A DNA stretch of 64,000 bases from Aquibacillus salsiterrae (GTDB taxonomy: Bacteria > Bacillota > Bacilli > Bacillales > Amphibacillaceae): contig NZ_JAMQKC010000003.1 in the NCBI RefSeq assembly GCF_028416595.1, positions 1-64,000 of the forward strand. The letters are read 5' to 3'. The position numbers and the translations under genes are program-made. The stretch's first letter is position 1; the number at the start of each line of letters is the position of its first letter. Positions 33,263 through 41,934 of this stretch are shown one piece after another. The notes under the pieces are model-generated. The model had not been told where the DNA came from, ran no database searches, and saw nothing but the letters and a program-made list of their open reading frames with translations.

Positions 33263-34399
33263 TTATTTTTCCGATAACCGTTGAATTGTTTCTGCAAGTA
33301 ATTGGGTTCGCGGGATGAGTGATTCTAGGTCCAAATACTCTTTGTCACTGTGAGCATTTCCCCCGACAGGTCCAAGGCCGTCTATCGTTGCAATTCCAAG
33401 TGCTGCTGGAAACGAAGCATCTGAACCGCCACCAGTCGCTGTGTCGTGTATGTCAACACCAATCATGTCCCCAACTTCTTTAATGACCGATAAAAGCTTT
33501 TCCGTCTTTTCCGTCTTTTTCATTGGTGGTCTATTCATGTGCCCCTGTAACGAAACAGTTGTTCCATTGACATCGGTTGTGGCGCAGATTTTCTCCAATT
33601 CTTGTTTTAACAACTTCAACTGTTCCATTTCCGAAATACGAATGTCAATTTTGGCTATCGCATGGTCCGACACAATATTTACTGCCGAGCCACCTTCTAT
33701 CACACCAACATTGACATGAATGCCATGTTCTGGATCGGACAATTTATGCAATTGAATAACTTTATGCGCTAACTCTTCAATAGCACTTCTTCCCTTTTCC
33801 GGTTCAATGCCAGAATGAGCAGCCTTGCCATGGATTTCAAGTGTGTAACTTCCATTACCTCTTCGGGATGTAACGAGAAATCCATTTTTGCGAGCTGGTT
33901 CCATTACTAATGCATACTTTTTTCCTTGCGCAAATTGTTCGATTAACCGGCGGGAGGTTACAGAACCAACTTCTTCATCGCTATTGATGAAAATTTGTAC
34001 ATTTTTAACACCACTTAAATTAAATTGGAGCAAAGCAACCATAGCATAATACAAAGAAACAAGACTGCCCTTCATATCGATTACGCCAGGTCCATATGCT
34101 TTGTTACCCTCTATACGAAAAGGGCGTTCCTTTACAGTACCTTTCGGAAACACAGTATCCATATGTGCTAAAATTATTATTTTTGGGTCAATGGCATCTC
34201 GATGTCTAATACGTAAATGATTTCCGTAATCTTCTTGTGCGTATTCATCAACAACAAAGCCTTGCTGTTCAAAAAGCTCTTTCAGTAATCTTCCTATTTT
34301 ATCAACACCGGCTTTATCATGGCTTCCACTATCAATATTGACCAGTTCTTCAAGTAATCGAAGCATCTCCTTCTGGTGGTCCTCTAAAAATCTTATCAT
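33263..34399 (-). CDS. M20-family metallopeptidase (carboxypeptidase G2-like)
   Basis: The 378-residue protein carries the two-zinc peptidase motifs in order: LAHMDTVFPKG (about 78), GPGVIDMKGSL (about 103), SDEEVGS (about 138, catalytic Glu and ligand) and GGGSDASF (about 342). A dimerisation domain lies between. Such enzymes remove C-terminal glutamate or split small peptides and N-acyl amino acids. ATG 34399 follows AGGGGAC. It is probably cytoplasmic, because no signal peptide is seen. Confidence 0.88.
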   Translation of the reverse strand: MIRFLEDHQKEMLRLLEELVNIDSGSHDKAGVDKIGRLLKELFEQQGFVVDEYAQEDYGNHLRIRHRDAIDPKIIILAHMDTVFPKGTVKERPFRIEGNKAYGPGVIDMKGSLVSLYYAMVALLQFNLSGVKNVQIFINSDEEVGSVTSRRLIEQFAQGKKYALVMEPARKNGFLVTSRRGNGSYTLEIHGKAAHSGIEPEKGRSAIEELAHKVIQLHKLSDPEHGIHVNVGVIEGGSAVNIVSDHAIAKIDIRISEMEQLKLLKQELEKICATTDVNGTTVSLQGHMNRPPMKKTEKTEKLLSVIKEVGDMIGVDIHDTATGGGSDASFPAALGIATIDGLGPVGGNAHSDKEYLDLESLIPRTQLLAETIQRLSEK

Positions 34400-34491
34400 T
34401 GTTTGTCCCCTGACCTTTAAACATCAGCTATATTTTTATTATATAAAATGATACTATAGCTTCGACATAATATCCATATAATTATGCATAC

Positions 34492-35379
34492 TTACGTTTG
34501 GCTAGAGGATAAGAAAGTTTTTCCATCACGTTGTTCTACCTGTTTTTCTTTCATTAATTTCCCTAATGCTCGTTTAAACGCAGACTTACTGATATGAAAA
34601 GCTGCTTCAATTTCTTCTGGAGTGCTTTTGTCATTCAAGGACATGACTCCGTCGTTGTTTTGAATAAATTCTAAGATTAGTTCCGCGTCTTCCCCTCTTC
34701 TCTCCTGCTTAAGTGGCAATAAGGAAAGGTTAAGTGTCCCGTCGTCCTTTACCTTGATCACTCTTCCCTCAACCCATTCACCTAATCGTAAGTCTTGATT
34801 GCGTTCGGAATGATGAATAAAACCGCGATAACCTTCTTCGGTTATAATAACAGCACCTTCTTTACTCGATCGAAAAACTCGTCCAGCAATGGGTTGGTTA
34901 AACAGCGACTCGGGAGCTTTTGGCCAATCATCGCCAAAATCACTTTCTCTGACCGGCTCAGCAATTAACTTCCCTTTCTTATCGGTTCCTAAAGCAACAT
35001 AAAGCATATCACCTACGTTAGGCCAAACCTTTTCTAACATTGGTAAATCATCATTTGAAACTAACACTTCCTTGGTCATCCCAATATCAACAAAGACTCC
35101 AAGACCCTTGACTACCTCTACTACCTCTGCCCAGTCAAACGAATCGAATCCTACAGTCGGAATACTTGTTGTTGCAACAAGATTCCCTTTTTTATCGTGG
35201 TATAAAAACACTTCAATTTCTTGTTCTTCATTTAATGGTTGGGCTGTATCGTTATGATGGAGTAGCACTTCCTTTTCTCCATTGGATAAAACGTAACCTG
35301 TGTCTATTTTTCTCAATACTTTAAGATTATGTATCGTTCCTACCTTGAGCTCATTCACTTGTTCATCATCGCCTTCCAT
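34492..35379 (-). CDS. cvfB: CvfB/YitL-type S1 RNA-binding protein
   Basis: The 295-residue protein has several S1-like OB-fold segments (about 10-70, 75-140 with GVFVDIGMTKEVLVS, and 145-215 with GYRGFIHHSE) and a C-terminal winged helix (TPEEIEAAFHISKSAFKRAL). This is the architecture of CvfB, an RNA-binding protein affecting virulence and stress expression in firmicutes. ATG 35379 has only a weak ribosome site; an in-frame GTG at 35358 with GGAAGG upstream is an alternative start. Confidence 0.88.
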   Translation of the reverse strand: MEGDDEQVNELKVGTIHNLKVLRKIDTGYVLSNGEKEVLLHHNDTAQPLNEEQEIEVFLYHDKKGNLVATTSIPTVGFDSFDWAEVVEVVKGLGVFVDIGMTKEVLVSNDDLPMLEKVWPNVGDMLYVALGTDKKGKLIAEPVRESDFGDDWPKAPESLFNQPIAGRVFRSSKEGAVIITEEGYRGFIHHSERNQDLRLGEWVEGRVIKVKDDGTLNLSLLPLKQERRGEDAELILEFIQNNDGVMSLNDKSTPEEIEAAFHISKSAFKRALGKLMKEKQVEQRDGKTFLSSSQT

Positions 35380-35481
35380 TTCTCTTTTATCAAATCCACT
35401 GAAATATGATAACCTAATAATATTGTTATCACATTGATAATAACTAAAACATGAAATTACCTCAACTTAAAGGAGCACATT

Positions 35482-35937
35482 ATGAAAATTTATGTTGATG
35501 CAGACGCGTGTCCCGTTAAACAGGAAATTATAGCAGAAGCAAGTCTTTATCAATTAGAAGTTGTCTTCGTTAAGAGTTTCTCACACTTTTCATCAGAACC
35601 TGACCCAGACGGGGTAAAATCCATTTATGTAGATGCTGGTGCAGATGCAGCAGACTATCGAATCATGAAACTTGCTGATAAAGAGGATATTATTGTCACT
35701 CAAGACTATGGATTAGCTTCCTTAGCATTGGGTAAAGGATGTACCGTTATTCACCACAAAGGCTTTCAATATCAACCTGAAACAATCGATCAGTTATTAC
35801 TCACTCGTCATTTCAGTGCAAAGGCAAGACGAAGTGGCGAGAAAACAAAAGGCCCAAAACCGTTTACCGATCATGATCGCGAACAGTTCCAACAAGTCTT
35901 TCACCATTTATTACAGCATGTAGTTGAACAGGAATAA
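35482..35937 (+). CDS. UPF0178 / YaiI-family protein
   Basis: The 151-residue protein begins [16 protein letters not shown] and has [13 protein letters not shown] and the C-terminal [13 protein letters not shown], all typical of the YaiI/YqxD (DUF188) family. The fold is PIN-like and the biochemical role is not established. ATG 35482 follows AAAGGAG. Its stop is followed at once by a REP-like hairpin that can act as terminator. Confidence 0.9.
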   Translation: MKIYVDADACPVKQEIIAEASLYQLEVVFVKSFSHFSSEPDPDGVKSIYVDAGADAADYRIMKLADKEDIIVTQDYGLASLALGKGCTVIHHKGFQYQPETIDQLLLTRHFSAKARRSGEKTKGPKPFTDHDREQFQQVFHHLLQHVVEQE

Positions 35938-35970
35938 GGGACATGGGGACAGGATTCGTGTCCCTTTTTT
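35938..35970 (+). repeat. REP-like hairpin GGGACATGGGGACAGG...GTGTCCC
   Basis: The unit GGGACATGGGGACAGG, then ATTCGTGTCCC and a T-run, folds into a hairpin. The following GAGTGAAATAGGTAGAT also matches the downstream part of the repeat at 38393. A degenerate relative (GGACAGGATCATTGTCCC) occurs at about 36127. It resembles REP sequences spread by Y1-type (RAYT) transposases. Confidence 0.75.
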
Positions 35971-36204
35971 CATGAGTGAAATAGGTAGATATTTTTATTA
36001 AGGCTTGCATGTAGGCATGGCTTGTATCTCGTTTATTTTATAAGTATCGGTTATTGGAAATATGAATCACCATAAACCTCATCAATTAAGAGATTCTGTT
36101 TTGAGTATGTGTTTTTCAATGGCCTTGGACAGGATCATTGTCCCAAAATCGAACCTGAATCAGCGAACGACTATTGACATTTTTTGGCACACCCACGTCT
36201 AGCT

Positions 36205-36926
36205 TCAGTACTTTTGTTCTTTGAAAGTAGGAATGAATTTTATTTGATCTGCCTTATACCTATTATCTTTCAAACCGTAACTGATTTGAAGTTCACCTAA
36301 ATAACCGCCAACAGGTGCTATTGATGCGCTAACACTTGCAATTAGTTTATTATTTTTAATTTCGTACTTTAAAATAGATCAAAAACTGATTTTTGAATAG
36401 AGGTGTGAAGCATCAATTCCAAGTTGTTTGATATCTATCTTTGTGGTTTCACCTTCTAGTGCGTGTTCAAAAAGTCGACGAATTAGAAGCAAGCAGGTCG
36501 AGGCGGTGCAGTTCTGAGGACCGGAATGTAGGCTTTCCCTACATGAGGACCGGAAGAACAAACCAACGAAGAGATGCGTAGCTTATAATTGGTGACTTTT
36601 TGAACAACCTCTTCTACTGTAATAACTGCTTCTGATTTGGTTAATTCTGTTGCTACATTCTTTTTTGCAATGGTAACAGGATCCTCCACACGTATTTCTT
36701 TTATTTGGCCGCCGCCATCCCTATGAAACACATGAACTTCTTGTATTAATACACCACTTCCACTACCTGTAGTTAAAATCACAATTATTTCTTCATTTTC
36801 ATCTCTATTTATATCACTAAAGGATAACTCCGGGTAGTAGGTTGGATTATTTACATTCATCCATTCTGGAAAGCTTTGGACACCTCGTATATAATACCAA
36901 GGAGGCTTTTTTTGTTCAAACCTCAA
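36205..36926 (-). pseudogene. secreted/VCBS-like protein gene broken by a 141-bp element and a stop
   Basis: Reading on the minus strand, YYPELSFSDINRDENEEIIV and VHVFHRDGGGQIKEI continue to SEAVITVEEVVQ, where the element at 36465-36605 begins. Beyond it the gene resumes with HALEGETTKIDIKQLGIDAS to YSKISF, meets a TGA near 36380, and continues in the same frame (GGYLGELQISYGLKDNRYKA) to a TGA at 36205-36207. The first part resembles FG-GAP/VCBS-type extracellular proteins. The 5' end is unclear, since no signal peptide precedes it. Two independent lesions mean it is inactive. Confidence 0.65.
36465..36605. mobile_element. 141-bp MITE-like element
   Basis: The ends GTTCAAAAAGTC (36465-36476) and GACTTTTTGAAC (36594-36605) are perfect 12-bp inverse repeats. 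The interior has no gene, only an inner palindrome (GGACCGGAATGTAGG...CCTACATGAGGACCGG). It interrupts a reading frame on the minus strand. Transposition would need a transposase elsewhere. Confidence 0.75.
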
Positions 36927-37081
36927 ATTTCTTTATTACAGGAATGCTCCTTTATTATTTATTTCCTAACTCTATTTTAGAACTAAAAGGCTATTCTAAG
37001 TAAATACTTAAAATAGCACCTAATACTAATAATTTAAATAATAAACGTTGTTATGATAACCTACGTTACTTGATGTTGGAG

Positions 37082-37267
37082 TTACTGAGATACTAGCAGG
37101 TCCATACCCAATACTATGCTATAGCTACCACCAGATGATGTGTCATGCACATATGCTATAACGATTTTATTAACTGGATCATACTCGTTATCTATGTCTA
37201 CTTGATAGTAAAAATGACCTTTTATATAGATTGGAAAATCAGGAGTGCCTAAAGCTTGAAAAATCAA
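37082..37267 (-). pseudogene. fragment of an unrecognised protein gene
   Basis: The 61-codon frame (FYYQVDIDNEYDPVNKIVIA) has reasonable codon use but no start codon with a spaced ribosome site; AGGAGC sits directly against a TTG. It is likely the end of a gene whose beginning is lost. It may belong with the secreted proteins around it. Confidence 0.35.
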
Positions 37268-37365
37268 GCTCCTGTTCGGTCTAGCATGTTTATATAAAAC
37301 ACAGTTTTATTCATAGATTTTCTAGCTTACTTCAACATAATCTTATTGACTTTTTGGGTCAATGT

Positions 37366-37938
37366 CTAGTGAATTGTAGCGGTTTCTAGTCCAATAACTA
37401 TTGCAACTGCTTTTTTATCCTCATTTAAAAATGCTAGTTGATAGTTTTCTGGATTAAGTAATATTTCTTTTTGAGTATTATTTACTGAATTTCTAGTTAC
37501 TATACTTTGCTTAATTGATATAGTATTATTGTTAACTAATAGATTATTTATATCCCCATCAATAAACAAGGGCTCACGCTTAAGTATAAATTGGCTTAAG
37601 TTATAATCATCAGCAACCTCAGCAAAAGTAAAGTAAATCGGTTTCTCTGTATTTAAGAGTGCATCCTTTAAATAATTTGATAACTCAATGTCTATTTGGA
37701 GTTCAATTTGTTCTCCCTTATCAACTATATTTAGTTTTGATGTTTTTAAATTAACGTTATTTATTTCTTCCATATAGTCATTAATAGAATAAAATTTCCT
37801 ATCATTGTTCATACTCTCAGAAATCGATTCGGTTCTAGTTTCACCATCATCTAAAGCAGTTTGAAAATTAGAAGCATCGGCACATCCAAATAAGATAATG
37901 ACAAGAAAAATAATACATGATATAACGCTTTTCACCAT
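37366..37938 (-). CDS. lipoprotein of unknown function
   Basis: With ATG 37938 the 190-residue protein starts MVKSVISCIIFLVIILFGCA, a lipoprotein signal peptide with the lipobox LFGC, so it should be anchored to the outer face of the membrane. The mature part is polar (YSINDYMEEINNVNLKTSKL) and has no recognised domain. It begins 14 bp after the stop of the truncated gene upstream and was probably its operon partner. The upstream partner has lost its 5' end, so expression is uncertain. Confidence 0.65.
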   Translation of the reverse strand: MVKSVISCIIFLVIILFGCADASNFQTALDDGETRTESISESMNNDRKFYSINDYMEEINNVNLKTSKLNIVDKGEQIELQIDIELSNYLKDALLNTEKPIYFTFAEVADDYNLSQFILKREPLFIDGDINNLLVNNNTISIKQSIVTRNSVNNTQKEILLNPENYQLAFLNEDKKAVAIVIGLETATIH

Positions 37939-37952
37939 AATTAGACCTCGTT

Positions 37953-38392
37953 TCAACTACTTGGACATGTACCATAATAATTCATAGAATTCTTGTCTGC
38001 GTATTCCATTCTAGAATAATCTGCGTCTACAAGAGTTCTTTCGTACGCAATACCTCTGCTATATTTTACAATTTCTCCATTAGTTTTAACAGCTTTTGAA
38101 CCAGCATCAATTTTAGTTATAGTATCTCCGGGAATGTTCCATGTATAGGAAACTGAATCCTCCGTATCTACTCCTAAACTGGCTTCTGCACTATAGCCTA
38201 CAGTTCCTGTAACAATACCAAAGTTAGCTTCGGCTTCAGAATCTACTCCTAATGAAAAATCGGCCCATATTCTCCGATTAACAGTTCTAGATACTTGATC
38301 AGAAATGCTACTGTCATTGCATATCTCTGTTTTCCATTTTGATGCTTTGTAAAGTGTTGTACTGGTCTCTGTTGCTGAGGCAACATTTAAGA
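37953..38392 (-). pseudogene. 5'-truncated secreted-protein gene
   Basis: The coherent part (TETSTTLYKASKWKTEICND, then SVSYTWNIPGDTITKIDAGS and YSRGIAYERTLVDADYSRME) reads as an extracellular protein. Upstream of about 38392 the frame runs into the 150-bp REP-like element, which supplies unrelated codons. The original start and signal peptide are missing. No family is recognised. The break coincides with the element end, so insertion or deletion at the element is the likely cause. Confidence 0.6.
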
Positions 38393-38542
38393 GGGACATG
38401 GGGACAGGATTCGTATCCCTTTTTTTAGGAGTGAAATAGGTAGATGTCAAAGATCTTTCCCTGTTATATTTACATATTTTCAAAAACAACCATTTCATAT
38501 TTCGCTCAAAAAAACGGGACACCTTTCCTGTCCCCATGTCCC
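38393..38542. repeat. REPIN-like pair of inverted REP sequences (150 bp)
   Basis: GGGACATGGGGACAGG at 38393-38408 recurs exactly inverted at 38527-38542, and the left copy also contains the ATTCGTATCCC hairpin seen at 35938. Two REPs in inverse orientation around a short spacer are the layout of REPIN elements. No Y1 transposase is in the window. Confidence 0.75.
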
Positions 38543-38551
38543 ACCTTAACA

Positions 38552-38587
38552 ATAAAAAACCAGTCCCATTAATTGGAACTGGTTTTA
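38552..38587 (-). terminator. terminator of the small transcript
   Basis: AAAACCAGT/ACTGGTTTT forms a 9-bp stem, with six T following on the minus strand. Confidence 0.85.
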
Positions 38588-38591
38588 TTCG

Positions 38592-38708
38592 TTACGAAGT
38601 GAGCCACCATTGCCGTAACTTTGTGTAATAAAGTTTTAAACCACCACTCCTCAAAGTGGGTGTTTGCAGAAACGTTCCTGTCTTCCACTCGTAATGGAGG
38701 CTTGACAT
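38592..38708 (-). CDS. possible 38-residue protein inside the small transcript
   Basis: ATG 38708 opens a frame ending at TAA 38592-38594. The product contains SSLHYEWKTGTFLQTPTL and ends LYYTKLRQWWLTS, aromatic and basic. The ribosome site (CCGGA) is poor and too close. The frame ends just before the terminator, which would suit a short mRNA. Confidence 0.3.
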   Translation of the reverse strand: MSSLHYEWKTGTFLQTPTLRSGGLKLYYTKLRQWWLTS

Positions 38709-38789
38709 TCCGGTTTCGATATAAAACTCCCTATTACAGTTTAAAGGTTAAAACTTATTAGAATTACGAACAACGTAGCCTGTATTTAT

Positions 38790-38818
38790 ATATTACACAA
38801 TTTATTATCTAATTTCAA
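38790..38818 (-). promoter_or_regulatory. sigma-A-type promoter of the small transcript
   Basis: On the minus strand TTGAAA (38818-38813) and TAATAT (38795-38790) are exactly 17 bases apart. It lies at the end of the VanZ-like gene. Confidence 0.6.
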
Positions 38819-39426
38819 TAGTTAGCCTTTATCCAAATCTTGTTAGTTAACAATTGATAAATGGAATAACCGATGAACGCGCCAAGCGTGTTCAAGAGGA
38901 TATCATCAACATCCAACGTACCAACCCGAAAAAAGAGCTGCGAAACTTCAATACCGAATGAACTACCAATGGCGAACCAAGCATAAAATATCTTCTTTTT
39001 ACCTTTAATCAGCTCGGGGAGTAGCAACCCAAACGGTACAAATGCTAAAATATTGCCAAAAAAATTGTCGGTAAGCAGGAACCACCCTACTGAATCGAAG
39101 TGATAGAAGTAGTTAGAAATTGTCTTTAACGGCACAAGATTATAATCAATTGTCCCCTTCATCGACTGCCGATAAGCAGAGAAAAACAACAAATAAAATA
39201 AGATAATCATATATCCGGCAAAAGCTAGTAAAACAAGAAATTTATAGAGTTTGATCAAATAGTCCGGTAAAAATGACACATCGAATTTCTTCGTTAGCTT
39301 GCTTTTCCGGTCCTCACGTATTCCTGCATACGCTCCGCTCCTCAATTCTTCGTTGCCTCGAACTTCTCTGTCCTTCTTATCGTCTTTTTTGAACTTGTAG
39401 AAAAAATGGTTAGCTCTCTTCATCAT
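38815..39426 (-). CDS. VanZ-family membrane protein
   Basis: The 203-residue protein has four to five hydrophobic segments with the VanZ pattern: LFFSAYRQSMKGTIDYNLVP, NFFGNILAFVPFGLLLP, GSSFGIEVSQLFFRVGTLDV and DDILLNTLGAFIGYSIYQLL. VanZ-like proteins are linked to glycopeptide tolerance or phosphate-containing envelope metabolism, but the role is poorly defined. The N-terminal 45 residues include an unusual charged stretch (EELRSGAYAGIREDRKSK) that looks encoded by an inserted repeat (GGACCGGAAA appears in it). ATG 39426 directly follows the stop of a 49-codon gene. Confidence 0.8.
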   Translation of the reverse strand: MMKRANHFFYKFKKDDKKDREVRGNEELRSGAYAGIREDRKSKLTKKFDVSFLPDYLIKLYKFLVLLAFAGYMIILFYLLFFSAYRQSMKGTIDYNLVPLKTISNYFYHFDSVGWFLLTDNFFGNILAFVPFGLLLPELIKGKKKIFYAWFAIGSSFGIEVSQLFFRVGTLDVDDILLNTLGAFIGYSIYQLLTNKIWIKANY

Positions 39427-39576
39427 TCATTCGTGATTTTCTTCAGTTTCTGCTGAGACAATTTTTGCGATATTACTAACATCCCACCTGTGAGCCGTTT
39501 CCGAAGCTACCTCATATTCTTTTCCAGCCCTTAATAACTGACCATTGTACGTTGTTTGGACGATCATTTTAACCAT
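39427..39576 (-). CDS. 49-residue protein upstream of the VanZ gene
   Basis: From ATG 39576 (or the in-frame TTG 39582, better placed after GGAGAG) the frame encodes MVKMIVQTTYNGQLLRAGKE, followed by YEVASETAHRWDVSNIAKIV. It has the look of small phage-type proteins that begin with an IVKTTYNG-like motif and end near GIAKIV. The stop abuts the VanZ start, implying co-translation. Function is unknown. Confidence 0.6.
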   Translation of the reverse strand: MVKMIVQTTYNGQLLRAGKEYEVASETAHRWDVSNIAKIVSAETEENHE

Positions 39577-39785
39577 AGTCAAAGTACATTACTCTCCTTT
39601 CCTTCTCTTATCAAGCTTTTATTTATAGGATACCATTTACCTCCTAAATAAGATATTCAAGACGAACAGAATTTCATAAAACTAGGTAAATGTCCTTTAC
39701 GATATATGTAGTATTTCATATGATAACTATTGGAAATCCCATTAGACCTTTACCTATGAGTTTAGGGTGGAAAGGAGAAATTCAC

Positions 39786-40094
39786 ATGCATTATCAAAAT
39801 ATTCATCCGTTAAACCGTAATCAAATACAACCACCATACGGGGTCACTGCAAATAACTACCGATATCCTGGTGGCTTTGGACACATCGGCCCTCTTGGTG
39901 CAGGCCTTGTTGGGTTTGGCCTTGGCTGGTTAGGTGGCGAACTATTAGATGGACCTGGCTATGGGTATGGAGCAGGGTATGGAGCAGGGTATGGACCTGG
40001 TTATGGCTACGGCGCTGGATTCGGTTCTGGCTATGGATTCGGCCCTGGCTTTGGTCCTGGATATGGTTTAGGATACGGTCCAAACTTTTTTTAA
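39786..40094 (+). CDS. Gly/Tyr-rich coat-like protein
   Basis: ATG 39786 has AAAGGAG eight bases upstream and gives 102 residues; the earlier in-frame start has no ribosome site. Residues 1-30 are polar (MHYQNIHPLNRNQIQPPYGV), then GLVGFGLGWLGGELL, then a tail of about twelve short repeats of the GYG(A/P)G type. Such low-complexity Gly/Tyr proteins are common among spore coat or crust components. Sporulation control is inferred from composition only. The stop is followed by a TAAGAAAAGCG repeat. Confidence 0.7.
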   Translation: MHYQNIHPLNRNQIQPPYGVTANNYRYPGGFGHIGPLGAGLVGFGLGWLGGELLDGPGYGYGAGYGAGYGPGYGYGAGFGSGYGFGPGFGPGYGLGYGPNFF

Positions 40095-40095
40095 T

Positions 40096-40131
40096 AAGAA
40101 AAGCGAAAGTGTGTCGCAGTAGACGAAGAAG
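40096..40131 (+). repeat. dispersed TAAGAAAAGCGC-family repeat, degenerate
   Basis: AAGAAAAGCGAAAGTGTGTC and the following GTAGAC match both ends of the family with a worn centre. Confidence 0.5.
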
Positions 40132-40178
40132 CTTTCCTTAGTTAGGTTATATGAAATAAACGTATGTGATCATTCATG

Positions 40179-40214
40179 AACAGCCTAAATCGTCAACTGG
40201 ATTTAGGCTGTTTT
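40179..40214. terminator. terminator between the coat-like gene and cysK
   Basis: AACAGCCTAAAT/ATTTAGGCTGTT is a perfect 12-bp stem; T residues follow on the plus strand. Confidence 0.82.
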
Positions 40215-40312
40215 GCTTACCATTATCTCACTCACCAAAAATTGAACAAACGTTTGAACAATTTTTGATTTGTCTGCTCCACTTACAATACCAATAAGAT
40301 ATGCCGCTTTTT

Positions 40313-41233
40313 TTAATGCTCGAAGAGGTTCATACTTAAATATCGCTCACCTGTGTCAGGGGCAATACATACAACGTTCTTTCCTTTTCCTAACTTTTTG
40401 GCCACCTCTATCGCGGCAAACACGGCTGCACCACCAGATAACCCAACAAAGAGTCCTTCTTTAGCCGCGAGCTGCTTAAACATAGCTACTGCATCTTCAT
40501 CGGCGATTTGGATTATTTCATCATAAATAGATGTGTTTAAGATAGGAGGAATAAAGCCAGGACTAGTGCCTACTAGCATATGCTTACCTGGTTTCCCCCC
40601 AGATAATACAGGTGATCCTTTAGGTTCAACGACAGCAATATAAAGCTCCGGAAGCTTTTCTTTTAACGTTTCACCGGTACCAGTGACTGTTCCGCCCGTA
40701 CCTGCAGTTGCAACAAAACCATCTACCTTACCATCCATTTGATTCAGAATTTCCAATGCCGTCGTCGTTCGATGGGCGTCGGGATTTGCGCGATTTTCAA
40801 ATTGTTGGGGAATAAAACTATTTGGGATTTCCTTATGTAATTCTTTAGCTTTTTCAATTGCACCGGGCATTTTTTGAGCACTTGGTGTCAAGACAACTTC
40901 AGCACCATATGCTTTTAAAATATTAATTCTTTCTTTCGTCATGTTGTCGGGCATAACGAGTATCGCTTTGTACCCTTTTGCTGCTGCAGTCATAGCTAGA
41001 CCAATTCCAGTATTCCCGCTTGTAGGCTCAATAATAGTATCGCCAGGCTTTAAAGTCCCCTCTTGTTCCGCAACTTCAATCATATGAAATGCCGCCCTGT
41101 CTTTTACACTTCTAGATGGATTAAACATCTCTAATTTCACATAGATATCTGCAGCATCTTCTGGCACGACTCGATTTAAGCGAACAATTGGTGTATCCCC
41201 GATTAATTCCGTAATATTGTTTACAACTTTCAT
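40313..41233 (-). CDS. cysK: cysteine synthase (O-acetylserine sulfhydrylase)
   Basis: The 306-residue PLP enzyme shows the Schiff-base lysine in NPSRSVKDRAAF (about 42), the substrate loop TSGNTGIGLA (about 70), the phosphate-binding GTGGTVTGTG (about 178) and SGGAAV near the C-terminus. It makes cysteine from O-acetylserine and sulfide. ATG 41233 follows AAGGAGTGAG. It begins 13 bp after a single-domain rhodanese gene, a sulfur-handling pair that is probably one operon. Confidence 0.94.
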   Translation of the reverse strand: MKVVNNITELIGDTPIVRLNRVVPEDAADIYVKLEMFNPSRSVKDRAAFHMIEVAEQEGTLKPGDTIIEPTSGNTGIGLAMTAAAKGYKAILVMPDNMTKERINILKAYGAEVVLTPSAQKMPGAIEKAKELHKEIPNSFIPQQFENRANPDAHRTTTALEILNQMDGKVDGFVATAGTGGTVTGTGETLKEKLPELYIAVVEPKGSPVLSGGKPGKHMLVGTSPGFIPPILNTSIYDEIIQIADEDAVAMFKQLAAKEGLFVGLSGGAAVFAAIEVAKKLGKGKNVVCIAPDTGERYLSMNLFEH

Positions 41234-41246
41234 GCTACCTCACTCC

Positions 41247-41552
41247 TTATTTGTTAATTTCAGTTGGCCCTTCCCATTCCAACATGCCACCAACCATGTT
41301 ACTTACTTTAAACCCCTTAGCTTCCATAAACATACATGCCATTTCACTTCTTCTTCCAGATCGACATACAAGAATATAGTCTTTATGCTTATCTAAATGT
41401 TCTACTTTTTCTTCAACTAGTCCAAGTGGTATATGTACGGCATTCGGTATAATTCCGGCTGCTACTTCCTCATCTTCTCGCACATCGACAATTGTATAAT
41501 CTTTTCCTTCTTTTACTATTACTTCCACTTCTTTCGGTGTTAACTCTTCCAT
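41247..41552 (-). CDS. single-domain rhodanese (sulfurtransferase)
   Basis: Start ATG 41552 is set by GAAGGAGGAG upstream, giving 101 residues. Key motifs are TIVDVREDEEVAAGIIPNAV and the active-site loop LVCRSGRRSEMAC, with the cysteine that carries persulfide sulfur. Coupling to cysK suggests a role in delivering or detoxifying sulfide-derived sulfur; that link is inference. Confidence 0.9.
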   Translation of the reverse strand: MEELTPKEVEVIVKEGKDYTIVDVREDEEVAAGIIPNAVHIPLGLVEEKVEHLDKHKDYILVCRSGRRSEMACMFMEAKGFKVSNMVGGMLEWEGPTEINK

Positions 41553-41934
41553 TAATACTCCTCCTTCTATATTTACAAATATCTTATCAATTTCGCGTTT
41601 CGGATACCACCGTTTTGTCTTATGTATGACGAATAACACATTGGAATTAACGCTCTTAATCCATCTAACATCATTATCGCAGCGCCTATTCCAGTAATCT
41701 TGTTAAAAAGGTGCTACGGACAAAGAATGATTCCTTCCTTCTTATCATGACCATTACTATTATATTTCATGAATGAGGAAATTGTCAGTTCGTGCGGTTT
41801 CCAAGGAAATAATGGTCATCCAAGCTAATTCTTGGAAGTGTCAAACTGCTGGTAACATTTGCTACTTACTTCCTAATCTTCATTTTCTTATAATAAGAAT
41901 CAGAGGTCGTTCAAAAATGAAAGGTGGTGAATCA
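41553..41934. other. divergent intergenic region, nothing recognised
   Basis: It lies between the rhodanese start (minus) and the exonuclease start (plus) and must hold both promoters. No S-box, T-box or clear operator was seen. An open frame reaches back from the exonuclease but lacks a ribosome site. Confidence 0.4.

Larger units (their letters stand above)
38552..38783 (-). ncRNA. candidate small RNA unit (promoter to terminator)
   Basis: On the minus strand a promoter (38790-38818) is followed by about 230 bases with local stems (CCACT/AGTGG near 38647-38664, AACTTT/AAAGTT near 38619-38640), ending in a strong terminator at 38552-38587. This is the shape of a small-RNA gene. No known family such as 6S RNA was matched with confidence. 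It also contains a 38-codon frame, listed separately, so a small mRNA is the alternative. Confidence 0.45.

Noticed and set aside
38552-38783. The small transcript as 6S RNA
   Set aside because: The size fits roughly, but no long closing stem with a central bubble could be paired by eye.
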